From positions 124,001 through 188,000 of the forward strand of contig NZ_BMGR01000004.1 in assembly GCF_014640295.1 (NCBI RefSeq): 64,000 bases of DNA, written 5' to 3'. Made by a program: the position numbers and the translations under genes. Below are positions 8,726 through 17,773 of this stretch, piece after piece. The notes beneath the pieces were generated by a model. It worked only from the letters and a program-made list of their open reading frames with translations. It was not told the DNA's origin and made no database searches. How positions within the stretch are numbered: position 1 is the stretch's first letter; every line of letters starts with the position of its first letter. Source of the DNA: Paenibacillus abyssi. Its GTDB lineage: Bacteria; Bacillota; Bacilli; Paenibacillales; Paenibacillaceae.

Positions 8726-9884
8726 GAGTTTTCCTCCTGGCTTCGATTTGGGATAGAATGCAATCAATTACCCTGCGCTGCTCCACCTCGCAAAGGCTCG
8801 AGCCTGATGGGAGACACAGGCCCTGAGCAAACAGCTGATCGGACACACTGAACTGCGGCGCATGCGTGAAATAATCATATTGGCGCAGCAATGGCTGAAG
8901 ATGCATCGGCTTCCAAACCGGGCGCGCTTCGATATCCTCTGCTGCAAGGGCCTTAACCAGCTCAATTGGGGTGACGCCGAGGATAAGCGGATTGACCGTC
9001 AGCGCCGTAAGCCAGCGCGTAGCCGTTCCGTAGGACGCTTCCGGCATCCATTCGATGCCCTCATAGCCGGCAAATGCCTCCTTATACCGCTGGAAGACGG
9101 CCCGCCTTGCCGCAACCCGCTCCTCCAGCACCTGCAGTTGACCGCGTCCAATGCCTGCCAGCACATTGCTCATCCGGTAGTTATACCCTATCTCACTATG
9201 CTCGTAATGAAGAGCAGGATCACGGGCTTGTGTAGACAGAAATTTTGCTTTGGCCAGCGCTCCGGTGTCATTAGAGACAAGGATGCCGCCGCCGGAAGTG
9301 GTAATAATTTTGTTTCCGTTAAAAGAATAAATCCCGAAATGGCCTAACGTTCCACTGGCCTTCCCCTTGTAATTCGCCCCAAGCGACTCCGCTGCATCCT
9401 CGATGACCGGAACGCCATACTTGCCGCATCTCTCGAGAATCGGATCCATATCCGCGCTCTGCCCGTACAGATTGACGACGATGACCGCTTTGGGCAGCTT
9501 ATCTTCACGTTCCGCTGCTTCAAACGCCCGCTCCAATGCAACCGGCGACATATTCCATGTTTCAAAATCCGAATCGATAAAGACAGGCTCTGCCCCTTCG
9601 TACAAAATCGGGTTCACACTAGCCACAAAGGTAAGCGTCGAGACGAATACCCGATCCCCCCTTCCAACTCCTGCCAGGCGAAGCGCCTGATGGATCGCAG
9701 ACGTACCGGAGCTCATCGCTACCGCCCCTCGGGCTCCTACCTTCTCGGCGAGCTCCCGCTCAAATTCATCCACGTTCGGACCGAGCGGTGCAATCCAATT
9801 CGTTGCAAAAGCCTCCTGCACATAGCGCTGCTCCGCTTCCCCGATATGGGGCGGGGACAAATAGACACGTCGTTTGGCGTTCAT
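8712..9884 (-). CDS. DegT/DnrJ/EryC1 family sugar aminotransferase (PglE-like)
   Basis: 390 residues. PLP-dependent sugar aminotransferase; the Schiff-base lysine is Lys192 in [14 protein letters not shown]. The family pattern [11 protein letters not shown] (PLP phosphate site, about 58-68) and EDAAESLGA is present. The active-site sequence SFNGNKI-TTSGGG is the form typical of the PglE/LegC/PerA 4-aminotransferase branch. With the neighbouring PglD-like acetyltransferase and the 4,6-dehydratase further upstream in the operon, it probably makes UDP-4-amino-4,6-dideoxy-GlcNAc. AAAGGAG lies 8 nt before the ATG. Confidence 0.9.
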   Translation of the reverse strand: MNAKRRVYLSPPHIGEAEQRYVQEAFATNWIAPLGPNVDEFERELAEKVGARGAVAMSSGTSAIHQALRLAGVGRGDRVFVSTLTFVASVNPILYEGAEPVFIDSDFETWNMSPVALERAFEAAEREDKLPKAVIVVNLYGQSADMDPILERCGKYGVPVIEDAAESLGANYKGKASGTLGHFGIYSFNGNKIITTSGGGILVSNDTGALAKAKFLSTQARDPALHYEHSEIGYNYRMSNVLAGIGRGQLQVLEERVAARRAVFQRYKEAFAGYEGIEWMPEASYGTATRWLTALTVNPLILGVTPIELVKALAAEDIEARPVWKPMHLQPLLRQYDYFTHAPQFSVSDQLFAQGLCLPSGSSLCEVEQRRVIDCILSQIEARRKTHESA

Positions 9885-9900
9885 GGAACCACTCCTTTAG

Positions 9901-10626
9901 CTAAATGTTGCGAAGTAAACTGATTTCTGAATTTTCCGTGAATTTTGGGTAGATATCTTGATTTGTCAAGTGCGGCTGCTGCATTGTTTGCTGCTTGATC
10001 ACTCTGGCCGGTACGCCTACCGCTGTAACGCCATCCGGTACATCGGCAATTGCTGCCGCCCCGGCGCCAAGGATGCTCCACCTGCCAATGCTTATTCCCT
10101 GGATGACGCAAGCGCCGATGCCGACATGAGCGCCTTCCATCACCCTAACGCCGCCTGCCAGCGCAACGCGCGGCGAAATATGCGCGAACGCGCCGACGGT
10201 ACAATCATGCTCGACAACCGCCCCGGAATTCACGATTGCATGCGGTCCGATGACAGCGCCTGTGTTCACGATGGCACCTGCCATCACGACAGCACCGTGA
10301 CCGATTACCGCATCCTTCGCCACGGATGCCTCTGGATGGATGAGGGCTGCGTACCGCTTATCAGGCAACTCGAGCCGGATTGACATCTCCCGGCGTATCC
10401 GGTTGTCGCCGATCCCAATTACCGCAGCAGCGGCGTCTGTTTCATTCGCGATCAAATCGCGCATCAGAGCAACCGGACCGTAATAGACACCATCCCGAAG
10501 CTCCGTATGGGAGAGCTTATCGTCAGCCACCAAGGCAAGCCAGTACGATTTCGTAGTTTGCAGCAAATCACGTACGACACGTCCGTGTCCGCCAGCGCCT
10601 ACAATTAATAAGGGGGTCTTGCTCAT
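9901..10626 (-). CDS. PglD/NeuD-like sugar O/N-acetyltransferase
   Basis: 241 residues. An N-terminal Rossmann-like substrate-binding part (LLIVGAGGHGRVV at 6-18) is followed by a left-handed beta-helix of hexapeptide repeats with the catalytic-type His in VVEHDCTVG, ending in GVPARVIKQ. This is the layout of PglD, which N-acetylates the 4-amino group of UDP-4-amino-sugar using acetyl-CoA. A 30-residue polar tail follows the usual end. It overlaps the upstream GT/phosphoglycosyltransferase stop by 1 nt and lies 16 bp before the aminotransferase gene. Confidence 0.9.
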   Translation of the reverse strand: MSKTPLLIVGAGGHGRVVRDLLQTTKSYWLALVADDKLSHTELRDGVYYGPVALMRDLIANETDAAAAVIGIGDNRIRREMSIRLELPDKRYAALIHPEASVAKDAVIGHGAVVMAGAIVNTGAVIGPHAIVNSGAVVEHDCTVGAFAHISPRVALAGGVRVMEGAHVGIGACVIQGISIGRWSILGAGAAAIADVPDGVTAVGVPARVIKQQTMQQPHLTNQDIYPKFTENSEISLLRNI

Positions 10627-12410
10627 CAGGCACTCTCCCTTCCCGGATTTCCTGTGAATTTACGGACAGTTGCTTGCCCTTGCTGCTCGATTCCTTCCCG
10701 CTTCAATACTTTGACCGCCGTTAAAGCCAATATTTTATAATCCATCCATAGAGACTGGTTGTCCACATAACGGACATCCAGCTTGAAGCGTTCCTCCCAC
10801 GTTACGGTATTGCGTCCGCTCACCTGCGCCAGACCGGTAATGCCTGGTCTGACGTCGTGACGGCGGGCTTGCTCTTCGGTATATAAAGGCAAATATTCCA
10901 TCAATAAAGGGCGGGGACCGACAAGACTCATATCTCCGCGAATGACATTGATCAGTTGGGGAAGCTCATCCAAGCTGAGCCTGCGAAGCAGCCTGCCAAA
11001 GGGGGTCAGCCGCAGGTCATCGGGCAATAGCCTCCCGGATGGATCCGTCTCGCTCGTCATCGTCCGGAACTTGTAAACATGAAACGGTTTGCCAAAGCGC
11101 CCCGGCCGCTGCTGCCGGAACAACACCGGCGAACCAAGCTTCAGCTTGACTAAGGCTGCCGTAAGGCCAAACAGCGGAAGCAGCATGACAAATGCGGGAA
11201 CACATACGAGCAAGTCCAGTCCGCGCTTGGCGAACTGCTGGAAACACAAGCCCCATCTTCGCTGTCTTGAAGCGCGGGCTGCAGTTTCCCGGTATATTCG
11301 TGCAAGACGTTCGACCACCAGGGATTCTGTGAAGTGCTCCTCAATTCGTCTGCGCCCAGCCTCTCCAAGCTTGACTAACCGCGCAGGATCGGACATTAGA
11401 CGCTGCAGGCTCTCTGCCAGCTCCCCTGCATCCTGGTAAGGCACCAGCTCTCCGGTTTCTCCGTGAACAACCAGCTCCCGGGTACCGAGCACATCGGTTG
11501 CAACTACCGGTTTGGCATAACACATCGCCTCCATCAATGAACGGGGAATGCCTTCCTTCTCCGAGGTAAGCGATACGATATCTGCCATCTTCATCCATGG
11601 CGCCATCTGAGATTGCTGACCGACAAAAAACACCTCCCGCTGCAGCCCTTCTTCAGCTGCGCGTTTCATAATCGCGTCTTCAAGCGGCCCCTTTCCTGCA
11701 AGCACGCTCACCCAGCCAAGCGCGCCTGCACGCTTGGCTTTCACAAGCGCTTCGATGAGCATCGTATGATTTTTCACCCCCTCGAACCGGGCAGCCATCA
11801 ACAGGACAGGCTTGTCACAAGGAATACCGTACACTTTCTTTATGTCTGCAATTGTCTCTTGCGAGATCCGTCGCTGCTCGTCATCATGCTTCGATAGGTC
11901 AACGCCGTTGCCTTCATAGTAAACCTTGCGCCACGGCGCAAGCGCCTGCATGACGGAGACATCCTCGCTGTTCTGGGAGGCCAGCGCATCGCAGCAAAAC
12001 GCTCCCAGCTTCTCCAGCCATCGATACAAGGTGTATGTAATGCGCGACTGACCTTCAAAAAATGGGAGGCCATGGCTCGTATGGATCACTACGGGTACAT
12101 TCGCAAGTCTTGCCGCCAGTCGGCCGATCAAGCCAGCCTTGGCTGTGTGCGTATGCACCACATCAAAGCGTTCACGCTTGAACAGGCTTCTCATCTGTAT
12201 GATCGCGCGAAGGTCCTCAGTAAGATGAATTTTTCGGTTCATCGGTACAAACAGCCAGCGAAACGGGTAGGACGCCCCGACCTCTGCATCCGCCTCCTCA
12301 GGTGAAGAAATCAACGTGACATCGAAGCCGGCCTGATGAAGAAGCTTAAGCTTGTCGCCCAAAATTTTGTGGCTGATTCCTGATGTCACCACATGAGCGA
12401 CTTTGGTCAT
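10626..12410 (-). CDS. Fused GT4 glycosyltransferase and initiating phosphoglycosyltransferase (PglA-PglC type)
   Basis: 594 residues, a fusion. Residues about 1-375 form a GT-B, GT4-family glycosyltransferase (nucleotide-sugar site EKEGIPRSLMEAMCYAKPVVATDV). Residues about 395-590 form a monotopic bacterial sugar transferase with its single hydrophobic segment (KRGLDLLVCVPAFVMLLPLF), the VYKFRTM loop, the Asp-Glu pair in SLDELPQ and the GDMSLVGPRP motif. The second half should attach the first sugar phosphate to undecaprenyl phosphate; the first half should add the next sugar. Both stops and starts overlap the neighbours by 4 bp or less. The fusion is unusual, as these are usually two genes. 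Confidence 0.9.
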   Translation of the reverse strand: MTKVAHVVTSGISHKILGDKLKLLHQAGFDVTLISSPEEADAEVGASYPFRWLFVPMNRKIHLTEDLRAIIQMRSLFKRERFDVVHTHTAKAGLIGRLAARLANVPVVIHTSHGLPFFEGQSRITYTLYRWLEKLGAFCCDALASQNSEDVSVMQALAPWRKVYYEGNGVDLSKHDDEQRRISQETIADIKKVYGIPCDKPVLLMAARFEGVKNHTMLIEALVKAKRAGALGWVSVLAGKGPLEDAIMKRAAEEGLQREVFFVGQQSQMAPWMKMADIVSLTSEKEGIPRSLMEAMCYAKPVVATDVLGTRELVVHGETGELVPYQDAGELAESLQRLMSDPARLVKLGEAGRRRIEEHFTESLVVERLARIYRETAARASRQRRWGLCFQQFAKRGLDLLVCVPAFVMLLPLFGLTAALVKLKLGSPVLFRQQRPGRFGKPFHVYKFRTMTSETDPSGRLLPDDLRLTPFGRLLRRLSLDELPQLINVIRGDMSLVGPRPLLMEYLPLYTEEQARRHDVRPGITGLAQVSGRNTVTWEERFKLDVRYVDNQSLWMDYKILALTAVKVLKREGIEQQGQATVRKFTGNPGRESA

Positions 12411-13462
12411 ACAGGAACCTCCCCGTTTGCGGCCGTTTCAGACGGCTTGTCCGACTGCACATTGTAGTAGTCGGCATACCAGTCAATAAAACGTCCAATC
12501 CCATCCTCAATGGTGGTCTGTGGACGGAAGCCTGCATCGCGCGTCAGTTCGTCGATATCCGCAAACGTGGCCTGTACGTCTCCAGGCTGCATCGGTTTGA
12601 ACTCCATTACCGCTTGTTTGCCTAATTTATCTTCGATCGCACGGATAAACCGCATCAGCTCGACGGGCTGATTATTGCCGATATTATAAACTTTATATGG
12701 CGCATAGCTGCTGCCGGGATCCGGACGCTCCCGGTTCCACTGCGGATCCGGCTTTGGCGGATGTCCGATCAACCGGTAAATCCCTTCGACAATATCATCG
12801 ATATAAGTAAAATCCCGTCTCATCCTGCCCTCATTAAACACTTGAATCGGAACGCCCTCGGCGATGCGCTTCGTAAAGCTGAAATAGGCCATATCCGGTC
12901 TCCCCCACGGCCCATACACCGTGAAAAAACGAAGCCCGGTCGTAGGCAGGCCATAAAGGTGGCTATAGGTGTGCGCCATCAGTTCGTTCGCTTTTTTGGT
13001 AGCAGCGTACAAGCTCACCGGGTGATCGACGCTGTCATGAACCGAAAACGGCATTTTCTCGTTGGCTCCATATACGGAGCTCGATGAAGCATAGATCAAG
13101 TGGGAAACCTCATGCCTTCTGCAAGCTTCCAGCACGTTGCCGAATCCAAGCAGATTGGACTCCAGATAAGCAAAAGGATTCGTGATGCTGTAACGCACCC
13201 CGGCTTGCGCTGCCAAATGTATGGCGGTATGAATGGCGTGTTTGTTGAATAGTCCTTCAAGATCTCCGTAGCTGGCGATGTCCAGCCTCACCCCTTGAAA
13301 ATTCGGGTGGCTCTCCAGCATGGCGAACCGGTCCTCTTTCAGCTTGATGTCATAATAGGAATTGAAATTATCGATGCCTACCACATGATTGCCTTCCCGT
13401 AGCAATCTATCGCTTAGATGGTAGCCGATAAAGCCGGCTGCTCCGGTCACCAGAATCGTCAT
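12407..13462 (-). CDS. NAD-dependent UDP-sugar 4-epimerase (UDP-glucuronate epimerase type)
   Basis: 351 residues. Extended SDR: GAAGFIG at 7-13, catalytic YxxxK in VSLYAATKKANE, and NFNSYYDIKLKEDR, which is characteristic of UDP-glucuronate 4-epimerases (Cap1J/LspL type). With ugd and galU in the same operon it would convert UDP-GlcA to UDP-GalA; substrate assignment is inference. The start is the ATG at 13462, whose ATGA overlaps the stop of the preceding glycosyltransferase; a longer frame upstream lacks SDR sequence. It also overlaps the next gene by ATGA. Confidence 0.9.
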   Translation of the reverse strand: MTILVTGAAGFIGYHLSDRLLREGNHVVGIDNFNSYYDIKLKEDRFAMLESHPNFQGVRLDIASYGDLEGLFNKHAIHTAIHLAAQAGVRYSITNPFAYLESNLLGFGNVLEACRRHEVSHLIYASSSSVYGANEKMPFSVHDSVDHPVSLYAATKKANELMAHTYSHLYGLPTTGLRFFTVYGPWGRPDMAYFSFTKRIAEGVPIQVFNEGRMRRDFTYIDDIVEGIYRLIGHPPKPDPQWNRERPDPGSSYAPYKVYNIGNNQPVELMRFIRAIEDKLGKQAVMEFKPMQPGDVQATFADIDELTRDAGFRPQTTIEDGIGRFIDWYADYYNVQSDKPSETAANGEVPV

Positions 13463-14691
13463 AATGCTTCCACTCCCTCGGTTACATACTCCGGCAGATT
13501 CCCTTCTGCCCTTACATAATCCCGGAACGCCATCCAGAAGGCCTGGCGCTTCTGATCCAGCTTTGCTTTGGTATAATTCTGCGATTGATAGAAATTCAGC
13601 CCGGCTTGCTTCCGCATCCACTCTTCGTTCTGATACGCCAGTGTTATCTGCCGTGCGAGATGTTTATCACTGCCCGGACGATGCAGGCACTCTTCCCCGA
13701 TCAGCTCAGGAATCCCTCCGGCCGTTGAACCGAGCACCGGGCACCCCCGGCTCATCGCTTCAATCGTGGCCCGTGGCAATCCCTCCTGAAAGCTCGGCTG
13801 GATATACAAATCGATATCGTCCAACCAATCAAACACCGCTTTTCCACTGGGAAGGACGCCGCAGAAGCTGACTTGTCCAGCTATTCCCAGCCTATGGGCC
13901 ATCGTCATCCACCCGTCCGGGGAGCCGTCGCCAAGCACATAAAGCCGGGTATCCGGGAAATCAAGGATGACGCGTTTCAGTGCCCGAAGTGCCGTATCAA
14001 TTCCTTTCGTTTTCCCGTTTAATGAACCGATCAGCCCAAGATGCAGCGGTTCCCGGCCTGCCCGTTCCCTGATCCGCGCGAGCCTCTTCTCCAGCACTTC
14101 TACAGCCGACTCTGGTATCTCCACATTGGAGCATGACCCTGTATGCCCATTTATACATGGATACCTGTCCTGGAGGAATTGCTCCGTCACATAGATCGTG
14201 AATGGCGATCGTAACACGATCCGCTTCGATTTCCATAAGGATAACGGCGCGTAGAGCTTCCCCTGCGTATTCCCGTAATTCCACAGGCCATCCCAAGCAC
14301 ACGCTACCATCTCGACGGCATAAGGTTTGCCTAACTTGCGGGCGACCCGGATGGCTTCTGCTCCGATTTCACTGGGCATGCGGGCAATGACCGCGTCGGC
14401 ACGGGATATGGTATCGGTCAGCAGCTGATCGACATACCCTTTCTTGGTCAATTTATTAACCGGATTGCTTAAAGAGGGCAGTACGAGAAAATCGACATTC
14501 GGTCCGCTGGATACCGTCTTGCCCTGCAGTTCGGCATCCGAAGGCACCTTCTTTCCTCTGCATGCGACCGTCATCCGGCCGAAAACGCCCAGGTATCGTT
14601 CCCATACCGCATAAGGAAGCTTGCCTCCGGAGAAAAACTTGCCGGATTCGTTAAAATAAAACGTGTGATCATGCGCCCAAACAACATGCAT
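13459..14691 (-). CDS. Glycosyltransferase family 4 protein
   Basis: 410 residues. GT-B fold glycosyltransferase, retaining GT4 type. The C-terminal donor site reads EGLPRATIEAMSRGCPVLGS, and the middle has LHLGLIGSLNGKTKGIDTAL and DTRLYVLGDGSPDGW. No signal peptide or membrane segment, so it acts at the inner face of the membrane on the lipid-linked repeat unit. Donor and acceptor cannot be told. It is translationally coupled to the epimerase (ATGA) and preceded by an acetyltransferase gene. Confidence 0.85.
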   Translation of the reverse strand: MHVVWAHDHTFYFNESGKFFSGGKLPYAVWERYLGVFGRMTVACRGKKVPSDAELQGKTVSSGPNVDFLVLPSLSNPVNKLTKKGYVDQLLTDTISRADAVIARMPSEIGAEAIRVARKLGKPYAVEMVACAWDGLWNYGNTQGKLYAPLSLWKSKRIVLRSPFTIYVTEQFLQDRYPCINGHTGSCSNVEIPESAVEVLEKRLARIRERAGREPLHLGLIGSLNGKTKGIDTALRALKRVILDFPDTRLYVLGDGSPDGWMTMAHRLGIAGQVSFCGVLPSGKAVFDWLDDIDLYIQPSFQEGLPRATIEAMSRGCPVLGSTAGGIPELIGEECLHRPGSDKHLARQITLAYQNEEWMRKQAGLNFYQSQNYTKAKLDQKRQAFWMAFRDYVRAEGNLPEYVTEGVEAL

Positions 14692-14720
14692 GGCTCTTTC
14701 CCTCCTATGGATCTCACTTG

Positions 14721-15353
14721 CTATACTGACTCTTGCCTCAGCTGCGCTATCGCAGATTGTCTACAAACATCAGGCTCCGGCTCCGGCCTGATCTGCTTCA
14801 CCAATTTGGCCGGCACGCCTGCAGCAACTACGCCGGAAGGGATGGACCGGGTGACTACAGCTCCTGCAGCAACCACCGAACGGCTGCCGATATCGACACC
14901 GGCCATAATTCTGACCCCGCAGCCGATCCATACATCTTTGCGGATGCGAATCGGAGCACACAACAGCGGGTTATCGCGGATCGGCAGCCCTTCCTCGCCC
15001 CATGTATGCTGAAACGAAACGATGGAGGTCTGATGCGCAATGGACACCTCGTCATCGATAAACAATTCACCGTAAGCATCCAGGTAACACTGCTTGTGTA
15101 TACTCACGTTGGAACCGACGGTTAACCGCTCGGCATAACGAAGCTCAACCCCTCTTCCTACCACGACGTTATCCCCGCACCTGCCGGCGAGGTTTTTAAG
15201 CAGGCAGTATCTTAACGCTACGCCCAAAAGCTCGGGAAGCAAATCGCTCAGCGTCCACATCCATTTCAGAAGCGCTTTTGGCAGCAAGCCCATTATTTTG
15301 ATTATCAAACGCAGCATGGGCTGATATTTCGCAAACAGATCACGACCCCGCAT
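14721..15353 (-). CDS. Hexapeptide-repeat acyltransferase
   Basis: 210 residues. Left-handed beta-helix acyltransferase with the CoA-site pattern DVWIGCGVRIMAGVDIG and the C-terminal GVVAAGVPAKLVKQI; the catalytic-type His lies in SIHKQCYL or SFQHTWG. It probably O-acetylates a polysaccharide sugar. An amphipathic N-terminal region (about 1-55) distinguishes it from short maltose-acetyltransferase types. AAAGGAGGGGG precedes the ATG, and the start overlaps the stop of the polytopic membrane protein gene by 14 bp. Confidence 0.8.
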   Translation of the reverse strand: MRGRDLFAKYQPMLRLIIKIMGLLPKALLKWMWTLSDLLPELLGVALRYCLLKNLAGRCGDNVVVGRGVELRYAERLTVGSNVSIHKQCYLDAYGELFIDDEVSIAHQTSIVSFQHTWGEEGLPIRDNPLLCAPIRIRKDVWIGCGVRIMAGVDIGSRSVVAAGAVVTRSIPSGVVAAGVPAKLVKQIRPEPEPDVCRQSAIAQLRQESV

Positions 15354-16653
15354 GAATCCCCCCTCCTTTCAATATCCGTTTGTTCGATAAATCATCTTCC
15401 CCTTCTCCTCCTATGCTTGTACTTAACGTCAATTCCATTGGCGCTGCGGCACTCCTCCTAACAGGAGTGCGGCAAAGCCGTGCGAACCAAACCAGCGTAT
15501 AACCTTGCATAATGTAGAGCAGCGGAAGAACCGGCAGCTTTTTGCGCACCATGTTGTCACCAATCGTCCCCACACCGTACTCGAGCTCCCTGCCCGTGAC
15601 GGTTACATAACCAACGAGAACAAGGGTACAGGCATACGTATACAAAAGGATGAAGGCAAGGATATAAAACTTTCTGGTTTCTTTGTATTTCATGAAAACA
15701 ATCGCTGAGAGCCCGAGAATGACAAGCATCCATACCGCTTCAAGCGTGCGCAGAAATACCTCGCTGTCCCAATTGCCAGGATTCACAGGATTCGGACTGA
15801 CAAACAAAAATATGGTCAACAGAACGGAATTAATTAATCCCGTCGGCCCGACCTGTACCGCCAGGATTGCCATTGCACCCAGCATGACGGCCACGGCGGA
15901 GCGGAACCGCTGGGCATAAAAGAAATAGAATCCCAGCGTATAGACGATGGCATAATCACGCAGTCCGGTCGCATACACCATAACGATGACAAACCAGATA
16001 TATTTGCGGCGAAGCAGCAGGCCCGCTGCATACACGCCCAGCAGCACGCATGTGACGTCTTTGGCAAATATGGACGTCATCAGCATAAAGGACGGACTTA
16101 GCAGCAGACCCAATATGACCATGCTGTGAAAACCGGATCGATTTTCCCCAGGTGTCGGGTACGTCAGGTATGACTCATTCAGGCGATAGGTTTGATTGAC
16201 AATCAGCACAAACAACAGCGCATTGAATGCAATGATCGGAAGCGGCTCCTGCACCTCAATCCACTTGAAAAACGGCATATAAAGCAACCCGAATATCGGA
16301 TAAGCCGACATATTAGCCCACTCGCCCGAGATATGCTGAAGTGCATAAGGCATGAAATCCGATAACCGCTCAAAGCTGCTTACCTGTTCGAAGTAATTAA
16401 TTTCATCGGGACCTGCGAGCGGATCAGTTGTAACCGCATAAGCCAGTTTTCCAGTCAGCAAGGCAAGAAGCCCAATGAGCAAAGGCCCGGGCGTATGCGG
16501 CCAGCGAAGCAGGAAAAAGAATGGAATGAGCAGCCCGAAAAATAAGATGATCCCAAGCAGCATATCCTGCGGAAAGATCCATTTTAAGGCGAACACGACT
16601 ACGAAACCATATAACACAAGCAAGAACGTCCGGTTAAAGGATGGATTCGCCAC
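15340..16653 (-). CDS. Polytopic membrane protein, probable polysaccharide polymerase (Wzy-like)
   Basis: 437 residues with about ten to twelve hydrophobic segments, starting at a GTG (20 bp overlap with the preceding EpsF-like gene). I do not recognise a named family from the sequence, but position within a Wzx/Wzy-type operon, size and topology fit an O-antigen/exopolysaccharide polymerase. A long extracytoplasmic loop early in the protein (DPLAGPDEINYFEQVSSFER, about residues 76-95) carries acidic residues that recall GT-C fold membrane glycosyltransferases, which is the main alternative. The C-terminal 40 residues are polar and cytosolic. Confidence 0.6.
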   Translation of the reverse strand: MANPSFNRTFLLVLYGFVVVFALKWIFPQDMLLGIILFFGLLIPFFFLLRWPHTPGPLLIGLLALLTGKLAYAVTTDPLAGPDEINYFEQVSSFERLSDFMPYALQHISGEWANMSAYPIFGLLYMPFFKWIEVQEPLPIIAFNALLFVLIVNQTYRLNESYLTYPTPGENRSGFHSMVILGLLLSPSFMLMTSIFAKDVTCVLLGVYAAGLLLRRKYIWFVIVMVYATGLRDYAIVYTLGFYFFYAQRFRSAVAVMLGAMAILAVQVGPTGLINSVLLTIFLFVSPNPVNPGNWDSEVFLRTLEAVWMLVILGLSAIVFMKYKETRKFYILAFILLYTYACTLVLVGYVTVTGRELEYGVGTIGDNMVRKKLPVLPLLYIMQGYTLVWFARLCRTPVRRSAAAPMELTLSTSIGGEGEDDLSNKRILKGGGIHAGS

Positions 16654-17773
16654 GATAGATCCGCTCCAGTCTGCTTACACTGCTTTTAATATCGTATCCG
16701 CTTTTCTGCAAAGCCTGTTGAATGTCGTTCCACGGATGCCGCTTCTGCAGAACGATCCGGTTCATTTCCTCCCCCCATCGCTGCGCAGAATCCTCAAGCC
16801 TCAGCCTGTGAATCATGCCCAGGCCCAGATCCGCCTCCTCAGGTATCCGGTTCGATACAAGGCACGGAATCCCGGCTGCTTGCGCTTCAATGAGGACAAT
16901 TCCAAGCCCTTCATATAATGAAGGAAGAAGAAAGCCGTCCATTGCGCCAAGCAGCTCCGGCACATCCTTTCGCAAGCCGAGAAACTGTACCTGCCCGTCA
17001 ATTGCTAACTGCTTCGCTTTGCGTTCCATGTCCTGGCGAAGCGGACCGTCCCCAATGAGAAATAATTTTGCATCCGGCCTTTGCGCCGCAAGACAAGCGA
17101 AGGCTTCCAACAAAAAAGCATGATTCTTCTGTTGGCTGAATCTCCCGATATGTGCAAACAGCGGGGCAGAGCAATCATGAACGCCCAGTCTCCTTCTTAG
17201 CTCCGAACGGTCTTCCGAGAGCTGTTCGTAGGGCTCCAGCATAATCGCATTAGGGATCACATCGACCCTCCTGTCACTCCAGCAGTGATCGCCAAACAGT
17301 GATTCGCAGGCTGCCCTGGAGCAGCCAAGCATCGTCGTCGCGTGATTGCTGATCAATTGGCGCATGTAACTGCGGTAAACTTTTCGCAGCACCGATGATT
17401 GACGGCTATCATGCGTGTTATGGCTGTGACTGACACGGACCGGGATATCCATTCGGTCAGCAAGCTTAAGCACATATCCGCTGAAGCCGAAGATGTGGCT
17501 GTGCACTGCTGCATAGGGACCATGCCTTGTCACATTGGCGGCAAATTCACGCCGGAATCGGCTTAGGCTCCGCTGGGGATGTGGCTGACGGAAAATGGTT
17601 CCCCCTAGTTCAAGGATTTCATCATCGTAGAATGCTTTCTCCTCGGTTTGCACGGCAAAGTGATATTCGAATGTATCCCTGTCGGTATGGCGGTAAATAT
17701 TCATTAGCAACGTCTCAATTCCGCCTGGATGCATTTTACCGACGACATGCAGCACTTTGATTTTTGCGCTCAT
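16634..17773 (-). CDS. EpsF-like GT4 glycosyltransferase
   Basis: 379 residues. GT4 glycosyltransferase closely resembling Bacillus EpsF: N-terminal VLHVVGKMHPGGIETLLMNIY, central SHIFGFSGYVLKLAD, and donor site PSLYEGLGIVLIEAQAAGIPC. Cytosolic, acting on the lipid-linked oligosaccharide. It is coupled to the pyruvyltransferase by an ATGA overlap. The EpsF resemblance supports an exopolysaccharide, biofilm-matrix type of product rather than a teichuronic acid. Confidence 0.85.
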   Translation of the reverse strand: MSAKIKVLHVVGKMHPGGIETLLMNIYRHTDRDTFEYHFAVQTEEKAFYDDEILELGGTIFRQPHPQRSLSRFRREFAANVTRHGPYAAVHSHIFGFSGYVLKLADRMDIPVRVSHSHNTHDSRQSSVLRKVYRSYMRQLISNHATTMLGCSRAACESLFGDHCWSDRRVDVIPNAIMLEPYEQLSEDRSELRRRLGVHDCSAPLFAHIGRFSQQKNHAFLLEAFACLAAQRPDAKLFLIGDGPLRQDMERKAKQLAIDGQVQFLGLRKDVPELLGAMDGFLLPSLYEGLGIVLIEAQAAGIPCLVSNRIPEEADLGLGMIHRLRLEDSAQRWGEEMNRIVLQKRHPWNDIQQALQKSGYDIKSSVSRLERIYRGESIL